Origin: Mycolicibacter sp. MU0083
GTDB taxonomy: Bacteria > Actinomycetota > Actinomycetes > Mycobacteriales > Mycobacteriaceae
Direction of reading: 5' to 3'
NCBI RefSeq assembly: GCF_963378075.1
Contig: NZ_OY726394.1
Coordinates: 3,100,001-3,164,000, forward strand
DNA: 64,000 nucleotides
Shown: in pieces, positions 56,912 through 64,000 of the stretch
Numbering within the stretch: position 1 is the stretch's first letter
Layout of the letters: each line of letters starts with the position of its first letter
The notes under the pieces: model-generated
Told to the model about the DNA's origin: nothing
Database searches by the model: none
Seen by the model: the letters and a program-made list of their open reading frames with translations, nothing else
Translations under genes and position numbers: made by a program

Positions 56912-57334
56912 TCAGTCAACGGTTCCCGGTGGCGCCACCCATTCCGTGGGCTGACCGGTGATGGTCGCTATCCGATCGAAGTCTCGGTCATAGTGCAGCA
57001 CCACGAGCCGGGCACGTTCGGCAGCCGCGGCGATGAGCAGATCGCCGAGTTTCACCGCGCGGTGTAGACCTTCGGCAGCGAGCGCACCTTGCACCTCGAA
57101 TGCGCGGTCCATCACGTCCTGATCGACCGTCGCCTGGGGCCAGGGCGATCGAGCGTGCCGGGTGCGTTTCCAGTCCGCCCCGTTGCGGGCGCTGACCCCG
57201 GCTTCGAGGTCGGTGATGGTGCAGCGGGCCACCAGCCCGGCCTCCATCAGCGGGATGAGTCGCTGCGCGACGGCCGGCTTGGTCACCCGGGCTACGGCGG
57301 AGGTGTCGCCGAGAAAATAGGCGCTTAAGCCCAC
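56912..57334 (-). CDS. vapC: PIN-domain toxin, VapC family
   Basis: 140 residues. The PIN acidic residues are in FLGDTSAVARV (Asp), TDLEAGV (Glu), KLGDLLIAAAAE (Asp) and LHYDRDFDRIATIT (Asp). VapC toxins are RNases that cut tRNA or rRNA. The GTG at 57334 overlaps the antitoxin stop by 10 bases, giving coupled translation. Confidence 0.92.
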   Translation of the reverse strand: MGLSAYFLGDTSAVARVTKPAVAQRLIPLMEAGLVARCTITDLEAGVSARNGADWKRTRHARSPWPQATVDQDVMDRAFEVQGALAAEGLHRAVKLGDLLIAAAAERARLVVLHYDRDFDRIATITGQPTEWVAPPGTVD

Positions 57335-57534
57335 GCAGACCTGCGCTGCTCATCGGCGGCCAGCTCAGCACTGCCCGCCACCGCCTCAGGTTGCAGCAGG
57401 GCCTCACGGCGCTGGGCGAGCGCCAACACCTCGGCCAGGGCCTCGTTCACCGTCGCCTTCACCGTCGACGTGCCGAGTAACAGCCGCACCTGCTCAAGCC
57501 GGTCGTCATCGACATCGATCAACCGCTTCGTCAT
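57325..57534 (-). CDS. vapB: VapB-type antitoxin
   Basis: 69 residues from ATG 57534: MTKRLIDVDDDRLEQVRLLLGTSTVKATVNEALAEVLALAQRREALL, the ribbon-helix-helix DNA-binding pattern, followed by an acidic/alanine tail that should block the toxin. An in-frame ATG at 57573 is rejected because it lies in the operator palindromes. It is the first gene of the pair. Confidence 0.92.
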   Translation of the reverse strand: MTKRLIDVDDDRLEQVRLLLGTSTVKATVNEALAEVLALAQRREALLQPEAVAGSAELAADEQRRSAWA

Positions 57535-57543
57535 CCGTCGAGT

Positions 57544-57573
57544 ATATCCAATAGGGCATGAATGGATATCCAT
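57544..57573. promoter_or_regulatory. Palindromic operator of vapBC
   Basis: atatcca (57544-57550) is repeated inverted as tggatat (57563-57569), and atggatatccat (57562-57573) is a perfect palindrome. It is just upstream of vapB and is AT-rich, as expected for autoregulation by the VapBC complex. Confidence 0.6.
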
Positions 57574-57591
57574 TGTGGCCTCTGCGCCGGG

Positions 57592-59190
57592 TCACTCATA
57601 GCTGCCCTCCAGGTACCACCGCCGCAGCCGGTAGCACAGCAGCAGCGCCCGCCCGGGCGCCCCGTTCTCAGGTGAGTCCTCCAGCAGCGCCTGCACCCGT
57701 GCGGTGCGCCCCGATCCGGGCCCCTCGCGCTGCGGATCCCACCACCGTTCGTCGACCGGCCAGGGTCCGGCCCACCAGCGCAGCCGATCTTCCCGGCCCG
57801 GAGCGACCAGCCACGCCGGGTCGGCGGTGAACAGTCCCCGGCCGGTTACCCGGATCGGATTGCGTTCGGCGTCAAGAAGTTCCACCGGATCGTCGAGCAG
57901 CACCGCCGGCGACGGCTCGGGCAGCCGGCCGGGCCACGGTTGGCGCGGGTCGGCCATCGGTACCGGCTCGTCACCCAACGGGGTCAAGGTGACGCGTTCC
58001 GCGGGACCGCGGCCGCCGGAGAGCACCGGTACCCGCACCGCTTCGGGGCCGAGCAGACCCTGCACCCGTACCAGGGCACGGCGGGCCCGCAGTCGATCCT
58101 CCTCGCCGAGGCCGCCCCACAACGGCAGTTGCAGCGCCTCGGTCGCCGAGAGCAGCTCCACCGGAGCCAACCGCAGCAGCGTCACCGGGCCGGTGGGACG
58201 CTCGGAGGAGATGCGACTGTTCAACCAGCCGTCCAGTTGCCAGCGCACCCGATCGGCGGTGGCGTCCTCGGTCAACGGCTCGGCGCACCGCCACACCCGG
58301 GTCAGCTCTTGCCCGGTGGCGGTGACGGCATGGATGGCCAGCCGGGTGCAGCCGACGCCGGCGGCCATCAGCGTCCGGTGCAGCACGGCGGCCAGCGACC
58401 GGCCGGCGAACGCCGCGGCGTCCACCCGGTCGATCGGCGGGTCGCAGTGCAGTACCGCGTCGAGGTCCGGGGTGGGCTCCCGCCCGGACGGCCCCCGTTC
58501 CGGCTCGGCACGGGCGAACCGGTGCACGGTGAGCGCGTCGGGGCCGAACCGCGAGGTGACGTCCGGGCGGGGCAGCGCGGCGAACTGTCCGATGGTCCGG
58601 ATCCCCAGGCGCCACAACAGATCGACCAGTCCGTCACGCCCCGGACCGGACAGGCTGGGCTCGGCGGCCAGCTGCCGGATCGACAGCGCCGATAGGAACC
58701 TGGCGTCCGTGCCGGGCGGCACCACGGCGCCGGCCCGGGCGGCGAGCACCGCGGTGGAGAGCCCGTCGGCGATCCCGACCTGACATTCGGCATTCGCCAC
58801 CGCGGCCACCGCGTCGATGAGCCGTTCGGCAGCGACCTGTTCGGACCCGAACGCGCGCACCGCACCGCGCACCGAAACCACCAGCAGTCCGGGCCGCAGC
58901 ACCTCGGCGGCCGGGATCAGGTCATCCACCGCGGCCAGGACCGGCTCGAACAATCGGGCGTCGCGGTCGGTGTCGGCGGCCACCACGTGCAGCACCGGAC
59001 AGCGGGCGGCGGCTTCCCGCCGCCGTAGCCCGCGCCGTACCCCGGCCGCGCGGGCCCCCGCCGAACAGGCGACCACCCGGTTGGCCAGGGTGACCGCGAC
59101 CGGTGCGGTGGCCGGCAGTCCCGCCGCGGCAGCCGCGGCGACCGCGGGCCAGTCCATGCACCACAGCGCCAGCACTCGAGAGTCAGCCAT
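57592..59190 (-). CDS. imuB: Inactive Y-family polymerase homologue, mutasome protein ImuB
   Basis: 532 residues. It has Y-family architecture, but the first catalytic motif is ALWCMDWPAVAAAA in place of the D-x-D-x-F-F type, and the S-x-D-E motif is absent (VSVRGAVRAFG), so it is not expected to polymerise. It carries a beta-clamp-binding QLPLWGG motif near residue 370, matching the one shown to be essential in M. tuberculosis ImuB. It bridges DnaE2, ImuA' and the clamp. ATG 59190, 12 bases after imuA'. Confidence 0.95.
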   Translation of the reverse strand: MADSRVLALWCMDWPAVAAAAAAGLPATAPVAVTLANRVVACSAGARAAGVRRGLRRREAAARCPVLHVVAADTDRDARLFEPVLAAVDDLIPAAEVLRPGLLVVSVRGAVRAFGSEQVAAERLIDAVAAVANAECQVGIADGLSTAVLAARAGAVVPPGTDARFLSALSIRQLAAEPSLSGPGRDGLVDLLWRLGIRTIGQFAALPRPDVTSRFGPDALTVHRFARAEPERGPSGREPTPDLDAVLHCDPPIDRVDAAAFAGRSLAAVLHRTLMAAGVGCTRLAIHAVTATGQELTRVWRCAEPLTEDATADRVRWQLDGWLNSRISSERPTGPVTLLRLAPVELLSATEALQLPLWGGLGEEDRLRARRALVRVQGLLGPEAVRVPVLSGGRGPAERVTLTPLGDEPVPMADPRQPWPGRLPEPSPAVLLDDPVELLDAERNPIRVTGRGLFTADPAWLVAPGREDRLRWWAGPWPVDERWWDPQREGPGSGRTARVQALLEDSPENGAPGRALLLCYRLRRWYLEGSYE

Positions 59191-59202
59191 GACCGGACTC
59201 CG

Positions 59203-59898
59203 CTACCCGGCCCTGGTCCGACCGGCGGCGCGCCCGGCGGCCCGTACCTCCAGCCGCACCGCCCCGATCCGCCCGAACCCGGGAACCGCCGCGCAACCCG
59301 CGCCGCTCGCCACCTCGTAACCGCTGACCCGGGCATCGAGTCGCAGCGCCGACCCCTGCCAGTCCCCGCCGGAGAGCAGCAGGGCGCATCCCCGCTGCCG
59401 GGCCCGGGCCAGCACGACCCGGGTGCGCGCCGGCGACACCCGGCGGCCGCCGAGCCCGAGCACCACCAGATCCATGCCGTCCATCAGCACCGTGGCCACC
59501 TCCACCGGATCGTTGCCGGGGTCGGGGATCACCGCGAGCCGGCTCAGGTCGGCACCCATCTCCACCGCGGCCAGCAGTCCGACGTCCGGCTGGCCGACGA
59601 TGGCCGCGTTACCGCCGGCCGCCGTCACCGCGGCCACCATGCCCAACATCAGCGACCGGGCCCCGGAGAGCACCGCCACCGTGCCCCGCGGCAGTCCGGC
59701 GGGCAGCACCCCGGCCAGCAACGACGGAACCGGCAACACCGTTTCCGCGGTCGGGATGACCGGCCCCGCACCGGGCCCCTGCCGGCCGGCACCCACTTTC
59801 CCGGCCACCACGGCCATCTGCTGCCGCAGCTGTTCCAGCTGCTCAGCGCGCTCTTCGGGGAGGATTCGGCGTCGCCCCAGGCCCACTACCGCCGTCAT
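59203..59898 (-). CDS. imuA': Mutasome protein ImuA'
   Basis: 231 residues, RecA/SulA-like without a canonical Walker A ([20 protein letters not shown] in its place). The helical start [23 protein letters not shown] is likely involved in partner binding. It corresponds to Rv3395c and works with ImuB and DnaE2 in damage-induced mutagenesis. ATG 59898; the open frame continues through the LexA box but that start is unlikely. Confidence 0.93.
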   Translation of the reverse strand: MTAVVGLGRRRILPEERAEQLEQLRQQMAVVAGKVGAGRQGPGAGPVIPTAETVLPVPSLLAGVLPAGLPRGTVAVLSGARSLMLGMVAAVTAAGGNAAIVGQPDVGLLAAVEMGADLSRLAVIPDPGNDPVEVATVLMDGMDLVVLGLGGRRVSPARTRVVLARARQRGCALLLSGGDWQGSALRLDARVSGYEVASGAGCAAVPGFGRIGAVRLEVRAAGRAAGRTRAG

Positions 59899-59927
59899 GA
59901 CCGCCTCCGCAAAGAACTCGAATATGA

Positions 59928-59943
59928 TCGAAAATATGTTCGA
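59928..59943. promoter_or_regulatory. LexA (SOS) box of imuA'-imuB
   Basis: tcgaaaatatgttcga fits the mycobacterial TCGAAC-N4-GTTCGA site with one change in the left half. It lies 30 bases upstream of imuA'. With the dnaE2 box it places all three mutasome genes in one SOS regulon. Confidence 0.9.
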
Positions 59944-60093
59944 TTGACCCGAGTGAACACTCCCCCACCGACAAACGTCAAGCCGGCCTTCCCGCCGGCG
60001 CACCACCGGTCCCGCGAGCCACATTCGCACCACATCGACGAGGCCTCGCCGGGCCTTTTAGTACAAAGTTCAAAATATGTAACACTGTTCCGC

Positions 60094-60966
60094 ATGACCC
60101 GATCCGTGGAGACCGACGAGACCGACGAGACCGTCGAGACCGTCGACGCCCTGCCGCTGGGACCGGAGTCCCTGGTGTGGCGCTACTTCGGCGACAACCG
60201 GATGTATCTGATCGGCCCGCGGCCCGCGGTGCTGCAGAACATGCTCGCCGAACTCGGCCAGGGCGTACTGGACCACTCGGTGTTCTTCAGCGACACCGCC
60301 GCCCGCATCAAGCGTTCGCTGCCGCCGATCTTCATGACCGTCTACGGCGCCGAATCCGACAACCCCGGCCAGCAGGTGCGCGACTTCCACCGCGACATCA
60401 AGGGGCAGATGCCGGACGGAAACCGCTATCACGCCCTGGACCCCGAGACCTACTTCTGGGCGCACGCGACCTTCGTCGACCAGGTGCTGTATTTCGCCGA
60501 CACCTTCGTCAAACGACTGACCCGCGCCGAAAAAGAGCAGATCTACCTCGAATCGAAGACCTGGTACCGCCGCTACGGCGTCAGCGACCGGGTGATGCCG
60601 GCCGACTATGCCGAATTCGAGCGGTACTGGAACCACATGCTGGACAAGATCATCGTCGACCACCCCACCGCCCGGTACGGCGTCGGCTACGTCACCAAGG
60701 GCTTCCCCTGCCCCAAAGGGGTGTCACCGGCACTGTGGCGGGTGATCGCAAAAATCTTCAACCCGCTCGCGGCGTTTCTGACCACCGGCGGCATGCCGCC
60801 GAGCACCCGCGCCCAACTGGGCCTGCCGTGGAGCGACCGGCAGGAGCGCCGCTATCAGCGGCTCGCCGCGGTCTGCCGGTCGCGGCCGGTCAACTGGGTG
60901 TGGGACCATCTGCCGATGCGACTGCGCTACAACGAGTTCGCCTATGCCGGCTACACCCGGGACTGA
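60094..60966 (+). CDS. MpaB-family (DUF2236) oxygenase-like protein
   Basis: 290 residues. The family is recognised from [83 protein letters not shown] and [12 protein letters not shown]. The histidines ([19 protein letters not shown] region) are those that bind haem or iron in latex-clearing-protein relatives. The N-terminus carries a [12 protein letters not shown] repeat. ATG 60094. The TetR gene overlaps its last 23 bases, suggesting co-regulation. The substrate is unknown. Confidence 0.88.
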   Translation: MTRSVETDETDETVETVDALPLGPESLVWRYFGDNRMYLIGPRPAVLQNMLAELGQGVLDHSVFFSDTAARIKRSLPPIFMTVYGAESDNPGQQVRDFHRDIKGQMPDGNRYHALDPETYFWAHATFVDQVLYFADTFVKRLTRAEKEQIYLESKTWYRRYGVSDRVMPADYAEFERYWNHMLDKIIVDHPTARYGVGYVTKGFPCPKGVSPALWRVIAKIFNPLAAFLTTGGMPPSTRAQLGLPWSDRQERRYQRLAAVCRSRPVNWVWDHLPMRLRYNEFAYAGYTRD

Positions 60967-61546
60967 CCCGGCGACCACCGCCATCCTCGATGCCGCGGTC
61001 GCCGAGTTCGAGCAGCACGGCATCCGGCGAGTCGCACTCGATGACGTCGCCCGCCGCGCCGGGGTCAGCCGCACCACCATCTACCGCCGGTTCGCCGGTC
61101 GCGACGAGCTGGTCGCCGCGGTCATCGACCGGGAGAACGCCGCGCTCTACGCCGATATCGCCGCCGAGCTGAAAGAGTCTCCACCTCAAGCGAATTACTA
61201 TGTCGAGTCGTTCACCTCGGCGATCATGCAGTTCCGTCGGCACCGGGTGCTGAACCGGATGATCACCGACGAACCGGCATTGGTGCTGGAACTCTCCCGA
61301 CAGCACTACAGCGCGATCGTGGACCGGATGTGCGATGCGCTGCGGGTGATCTTCCCGGCCGGATTCGCCGACCGCCTCGGCCCGCAGGTGCTCACCGAAC
61401 TGGCCGACACCATCCTGCGCTACGCGGCGATGGTGCTGCTGTTGCCGGCCCGTGAACCGCTGGTCTCAGCCGAGGACGTCCGCCGCTTCGCGACCGCGCA
61501 TTTCCTGCCCAGTCTTCCTGCGGCACTACGTGAAACGCCGGTGTAG
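60944..61546 (+). CDS. TetR-family transcriptional regulator
   Basis: 200 residues. The N-terminal helix-turn-helix [48 protein letters not shown] is typical, and the C-terminal ligand domain is unassigned. The ATG at 60944 overlaps the oxygenase gene, so it probably controls that gene or the convergent dioxygenase. No palindromic operator was identified with confidence upstream of 60094. Confidence 0.93.
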   Translation: MPATPGTDPATTAILDAAVAEFEQHGIRRVALDDVARRAGVSRTTIYRRFAGRDELVAAVIDRENAALYADIAAELKESPPQANYYVESFTSAIMQFRRHRVLNRMITDEPALVLELSRQHYSAIVDRMCDALRVIFPAGFADRLGPQVLTELADTILRYAAMVLLLPAREPLVSAEDVRRFATAHFLPSLPAALRETPV

Positions 61547-61554
61547 CTCCCGGT

Positions 61555-62472
61555 TCACCAACGCGCCGCCGCAACCCCCGCCGAGGACTCGACGACCTCG
61601 GGCAGATAGCGCTCGGCCAGCACGGTCGCGATCGCCTCGATGTCGCCGGGCAGCGGATACATGTGGCGATACTGCAGCACCTGTTTGCCGATCAGCCCGA
61701 GCCGCTCGGTGAACGTCGGCACCCGGCACGGGTCCAGCAACGGACTGTTGAACGGCGCGCAGTCGGACCGCTGAAACTCGAAGGCGGCACTGATGCGCGG
61801 CGCGGCCCCGAGATCACTGCCGCGCCCACCCCAGTGCAGCACCGCCTGATTCCAGGCGAACAGGGTGCCGGCCGTGGCGGGCAGAGCCCGAATGTCTTGG
61901 AGATTGCGGACGACGGTGTTGTCCTCCCCGTCCCACCGGCGCTGGACGAAGCGCGGATCGCGGTGGGCGGGCAGCATGTACATGCATCCGTTGAGCGGGG
62001 TGGCATCGGAGAACGGCAGCCATACCGTCAGCGTCCGCGGCGAGTTGTCGTCATCGAGGGTCGCGCTCAGCCGGTCGCGGTGCGGCCCCCAGCCCACCGC
62101 GTCGTCGCTGGGGTTGACGTGCCAGACCCAGAAGTCCGGCAGCGCGCGATACCCCGGGCCCAGCACGTGGGAGAGGAACTCCGACAGTGACCGGAAGGCC
62201 TGCCACAGCTCGTCGTAGACGAAGGCGAACGCCAACGGGATCCCCCGCTGGAACAGCGTGGACACCGCAGCCCGGATGGGCGCCACGACCGATTCCGGAA
62301 GGGCGTCGGGAACCTGGACGTAGCCCTCCCGCTTCAAAACCGCCATCCGGGTGGCGAACTCACCGACCACCGCGGGTGCACAGGTCCCCCCGGCCTCTAT
62401 CGACACTCCCGGGCACATCCGAACCCAGAACTCACGGCGCGAAACGTCGTCGACCGACAGCGCAGCGCTCAT
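61555..62472 (-). CDS. Phytanoyl-CoA dioxygenase (PhyH)-family protein
   Basis: 305 residues. Double-stranded beta-helix Fe(II)/2-oxoglutarate enzyme: the metal triad is suggested by WGPHRDR (H-x-D) and a distal His in NQAVLHWGGRGSD, and the Arg for oxoglutarate by APRISAAFEF. The ATG at 62472 was chosen for the N-terminus MSAALSVDD; no strong Shine-Dalgarno sequence. It converges with the TetR gene and follows guaA on the same strand. The substrate is unknown. Confidence 0.82.
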   Translation of the reverse strand: MSAALSVDDVSRREFWVRMCPGVSIEAGGTCAPAVVGEFATRMAVLKREGYVQVPDALPESVVAPIRAAVSTLFQRGIPLAFAFVYDELWQAFRSLSEFLSHVLGPGYRALPDFWVWHVNPSDDAVGWGPHRDRLSATLDDDNSPRTLTVWLPFSDATPLNGCMYMLPAHRDPRFVQRRWDGEDNTVVRNLQDIRALPATAGTLFAWNQAVLHWGGRGSDLGAAPRISAAFEFQRSDCAPFNSPLLDPCRVPTFTERLGLIGKQVLQYRHMYPLPGDIEAIATVLAERYLPEVVESSAGVAAARW

Positions 62473-62494
62473 CGTGACTACTCCAACTCGGTGG

Positions 62495-64000
62495 CTATTC
62501 CCACTCGATAGTGCCGGGCGGTTTGCTGGTGACATCCAACACCACGCGGTTGACGTCGGGCACCTCATTGGTGATCCGAGTCGAGATCCTTTCCAGCACT
62601 TCGTAGGGCAGCCGGCTCCAGTCGGCGGTCATGGCGTCCTCACTGGACACCGGCCGCAGCACGATCGGATGCCCGTAGGTGCGGCCGTCGCCCTGCACCC
62701 CCACCGAACGGACGTCGGCCAACAGCACCACCGGGCACTGCCAGATCTGATGGTCCAGACCGGCGGCGGTCAGCTCCTCGCGGGCTATCGCGTCGGCCTG
62801 CCGCAACGTCGCCAGCCGCTCGCCGGTGACCTCGCCGACGATCCGGATGCCGAGTCCCGGCCCCGGGAACGGTTGCCGGGCAACGATCTCCTCCGGCAGC
62901 CCCAACTCGCGCCCGACCGCGCGCACCTCGTCTTTGAACAGCAGCCGCAGCGGCTCGACCAGGCTGAACTTCAAGTCGTCGGGCAGCCCGCCGACGTTGT
63001 GGTGGCTCTTGATGTTCGCGGTGCCGGCACCGCCGCCGGATTCCACCACGTCCGGATACAGCGTGCCCTGCACCAGGAACTCGACGTCGTGGTCCCCCAG
63101 TGTGTCGCGTACCGCGCCCTCGAAGGCCCGGATGAACTGCCGCCCGATGATCTTGCGTTTGCCCTCGGGATCGGTCACCCCGGCCAGCGCGTCGAGGAAG
63201 ACGGCTTCGGCGTCGACGGTGACCAGTTTGGCTCCGGTGGCGGCCACGAAGTCGTTCTGCACCTGCTCGCGCTCCCCGGCGCGCAGCAGCCCGTGGTCGA
63301 CGAACACACACGTCAGCCGGTCACCGATGGCCCGCTGCACCAAGGCCGCGGCCACCGCGGAGTCCACCCCGCCGGACAGCCCGCAGATGGCGTTGCCGTC
63401 GCCGATCTGTTCACGCACCTGCTCGATCAGCGCGTCGGCGATGTTGGCCGGCGTCCAGGACGCGTCGATACCGGCGAACTCGTGCAGGAAGCGGCTGAGC
63501 ACCCGCTGCCCGTAGGGGGTGTGCAGCACCTCGGGGTGGTACTGCACCCCGGCCAGCCCGCGGGCGCGGTGCTCGAACGCGGCCACCGGGGCTCCCGCGG
63601 TAGCGGCCACCACCGTGAACCCGTCCGGGGCGGCGGTGACGGCGTCGCCGTGGCTCATCCACACCGGTTGGGTGCTCGGCAGCCCCGAGTGCAACTCCCC
63701 GCCGGTCACCGTCAGCTCGGTGCGGCCGTACTCACTGGTTCCGGTGCGCTCGACGGTGCCGCCGAGCGCGGCAGCCATGGCCTGGAAGCCGTAGCAGATG
63801 CCGAACACCGGGATGCCGAGGTCGAACAACGCCGGATCGAGCCGCGGGGCGTCCTCGGCGTAGACGCTGGCCGGGCCGCCGGACAGCACGATCGCCCGCG
63901 GGTCGCGCGCGGCGATCTCTTCGACGGTCGCGGTGTGCGGGACGACTTCGGAGAACACCCGGGCCTCCCGGACCCGGCGGGCGATCAGTTGGGCGTACTG
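62495..64000 (-). CDS. guaA: GMP synthase (glutamine-hydrolysing), start outside the window
   Basis: 501 residues are visible and the frame is open to the window edge. The glutaminase domain has the nucleophile in [11 protein letters not shown] and the histidine in [11 protein letters not shown]. The ATP-pyrophosphatase domain has the P-loop [14 protein letters not shown]. The dimerisation domain ends [31 protein letters not shown]. It converts XMP to GMP. Only some 20-30 N-terminal residues are missing. Its position next to the imu genes matches Rv3396c. Confidence 0.97.
   Translation of the reverse strand, partial: QYAQLIARRVREARVFSEVVPHTATVEEIAARDPRAIVLSGGPASVYAEDAPRLDPALFDLGIPVFGICYGFQAMAAALGGTVERTGTSEYGRTELTVTGGELHSGLPSTQPVWMSHGDAVTAAPDGFTVVAATAGAPVAAFEHRARGLAGVQYHPEVLHTPYGQRVLSRFLHEFAGIDASWTPANIADALIEQVREQIGDGNAICGLSGGVDSAVAAALVQRAIGDRLTCVFVDHGLLRAGEREQVQNDFVAATGAKLVTVDAEAVFLDALAGVTDPEGKRKIIGRQFIRAFEGAVRDTLGDHDVEFLVQGTLYPDVVESGGGAGTANIKSHHNVGGLPDDLKFSLVEPLRLLFKDEVRAVGRELGLPEEIVARQPFPGPGLGIRIVGEVTGERLATLRQADAIAREELTAAGLDHQIWQCPVVLLADVRSVGVQGDGRTYGHPIVLRPVSSEDAMTADWSRLPYEVLERISTRITNEVPDVNRVVLDVTSKPPGTIEWE

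Overview
This window comes from a high-GC actinobacterium of the family Mycobacteriaceae. The evidence is two PPE proteins, a PE-PPE hydrolase, an MmpS/MmpL pair, the imuA'-imuB-dnaE2 mutasome genes with mycobacterial LexA boxes, mfpA beside a conservon, a SAM-IV riboswitch before the methionine genes, and gene order that repeatedly matches Mycobacterium tuberculosis (Rv2848c-Rv2850c, Rv3340-Rv3342, Rv3355c-Rv3372, Rv3389c-Rv3396c). No rRNA, tRNA, CRISPR array, insertion sequence or prophage was seen.

Bases 1-22700 are dominated by vitamin B12. A plus-strand run carries a Mg-chelatase-like ChlI/D protein (cut by the window edge), cobO, a cobB-cobC gene fusion and cobD, followed by an acetyltransferase. 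A minus-strand operon, cobN-cobF-cobQ-cobK, has overlapping start and stop codons throughout and is headed by a cobalamin riboswitch. Divergent from it, a second cobalamin riboswitch heads a four-gene operon: a BtuF-like lipoprotein, a BtuC-like permease, a BtuD-like ATPase fused to a FhuF-type [2Fe-2S] domain, and a conserved protein of unknown function. Facing this operon is a PPE gene under a third cobalamin riboswitch with a short upstream ORF whose stop overlaps the PPE start. Its frame is interrupted in a proline/alanine-rich tract. A paralogous PPE gene lies just upstream of it. My main hypothesis is that these genes form a B12-repressed corrinoid (or B12-linked metal) uptake system: a PPE protein for the outer envelope, BtuFC-like import, and a transporter-borne iron-sulfur reductase.

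Bases 22700-31000 hold monomeric NADP isocitrate dehydrogenase, then a SAM-IV riboswitch, a small Cys-Cys upstream ORF and the sulfhydrylase-metX-methyltransferase operon, then a secreted PE-PPE hydrolase and a small secreted DUF732 protein. Bases 31000-42400 hold folD, an old-yellow-enzyme homologue, an FHA-ABC exporter (Rv1747-like), the cvnABCD-mfpA operon, a tRNA methyltransferase and a nitroreductase.

Bases 42400-64000 hold dnaE2 (LexA box), mmpS-mmpL, a universal stress protein, trehalose-phosphate phosphatase, a MaoC dehydratase, lpqD, a TMEM175-type channel, acrA1, a nitronate monooxygenase homologue, a vapBC-type toxin-antitoxin pair, imuB-imuA' (second LexA box), a cluster of an MpaB-family oxygenase, a TetR regulator and a PhyH dioxygenase, and the start-truncated guaA. 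Start codons were chosen from Shine-Dalgarno motifs, overlap with the preceding gene and recalled lengths of homologues. All assignments come from reading the sequence; no database search was run.
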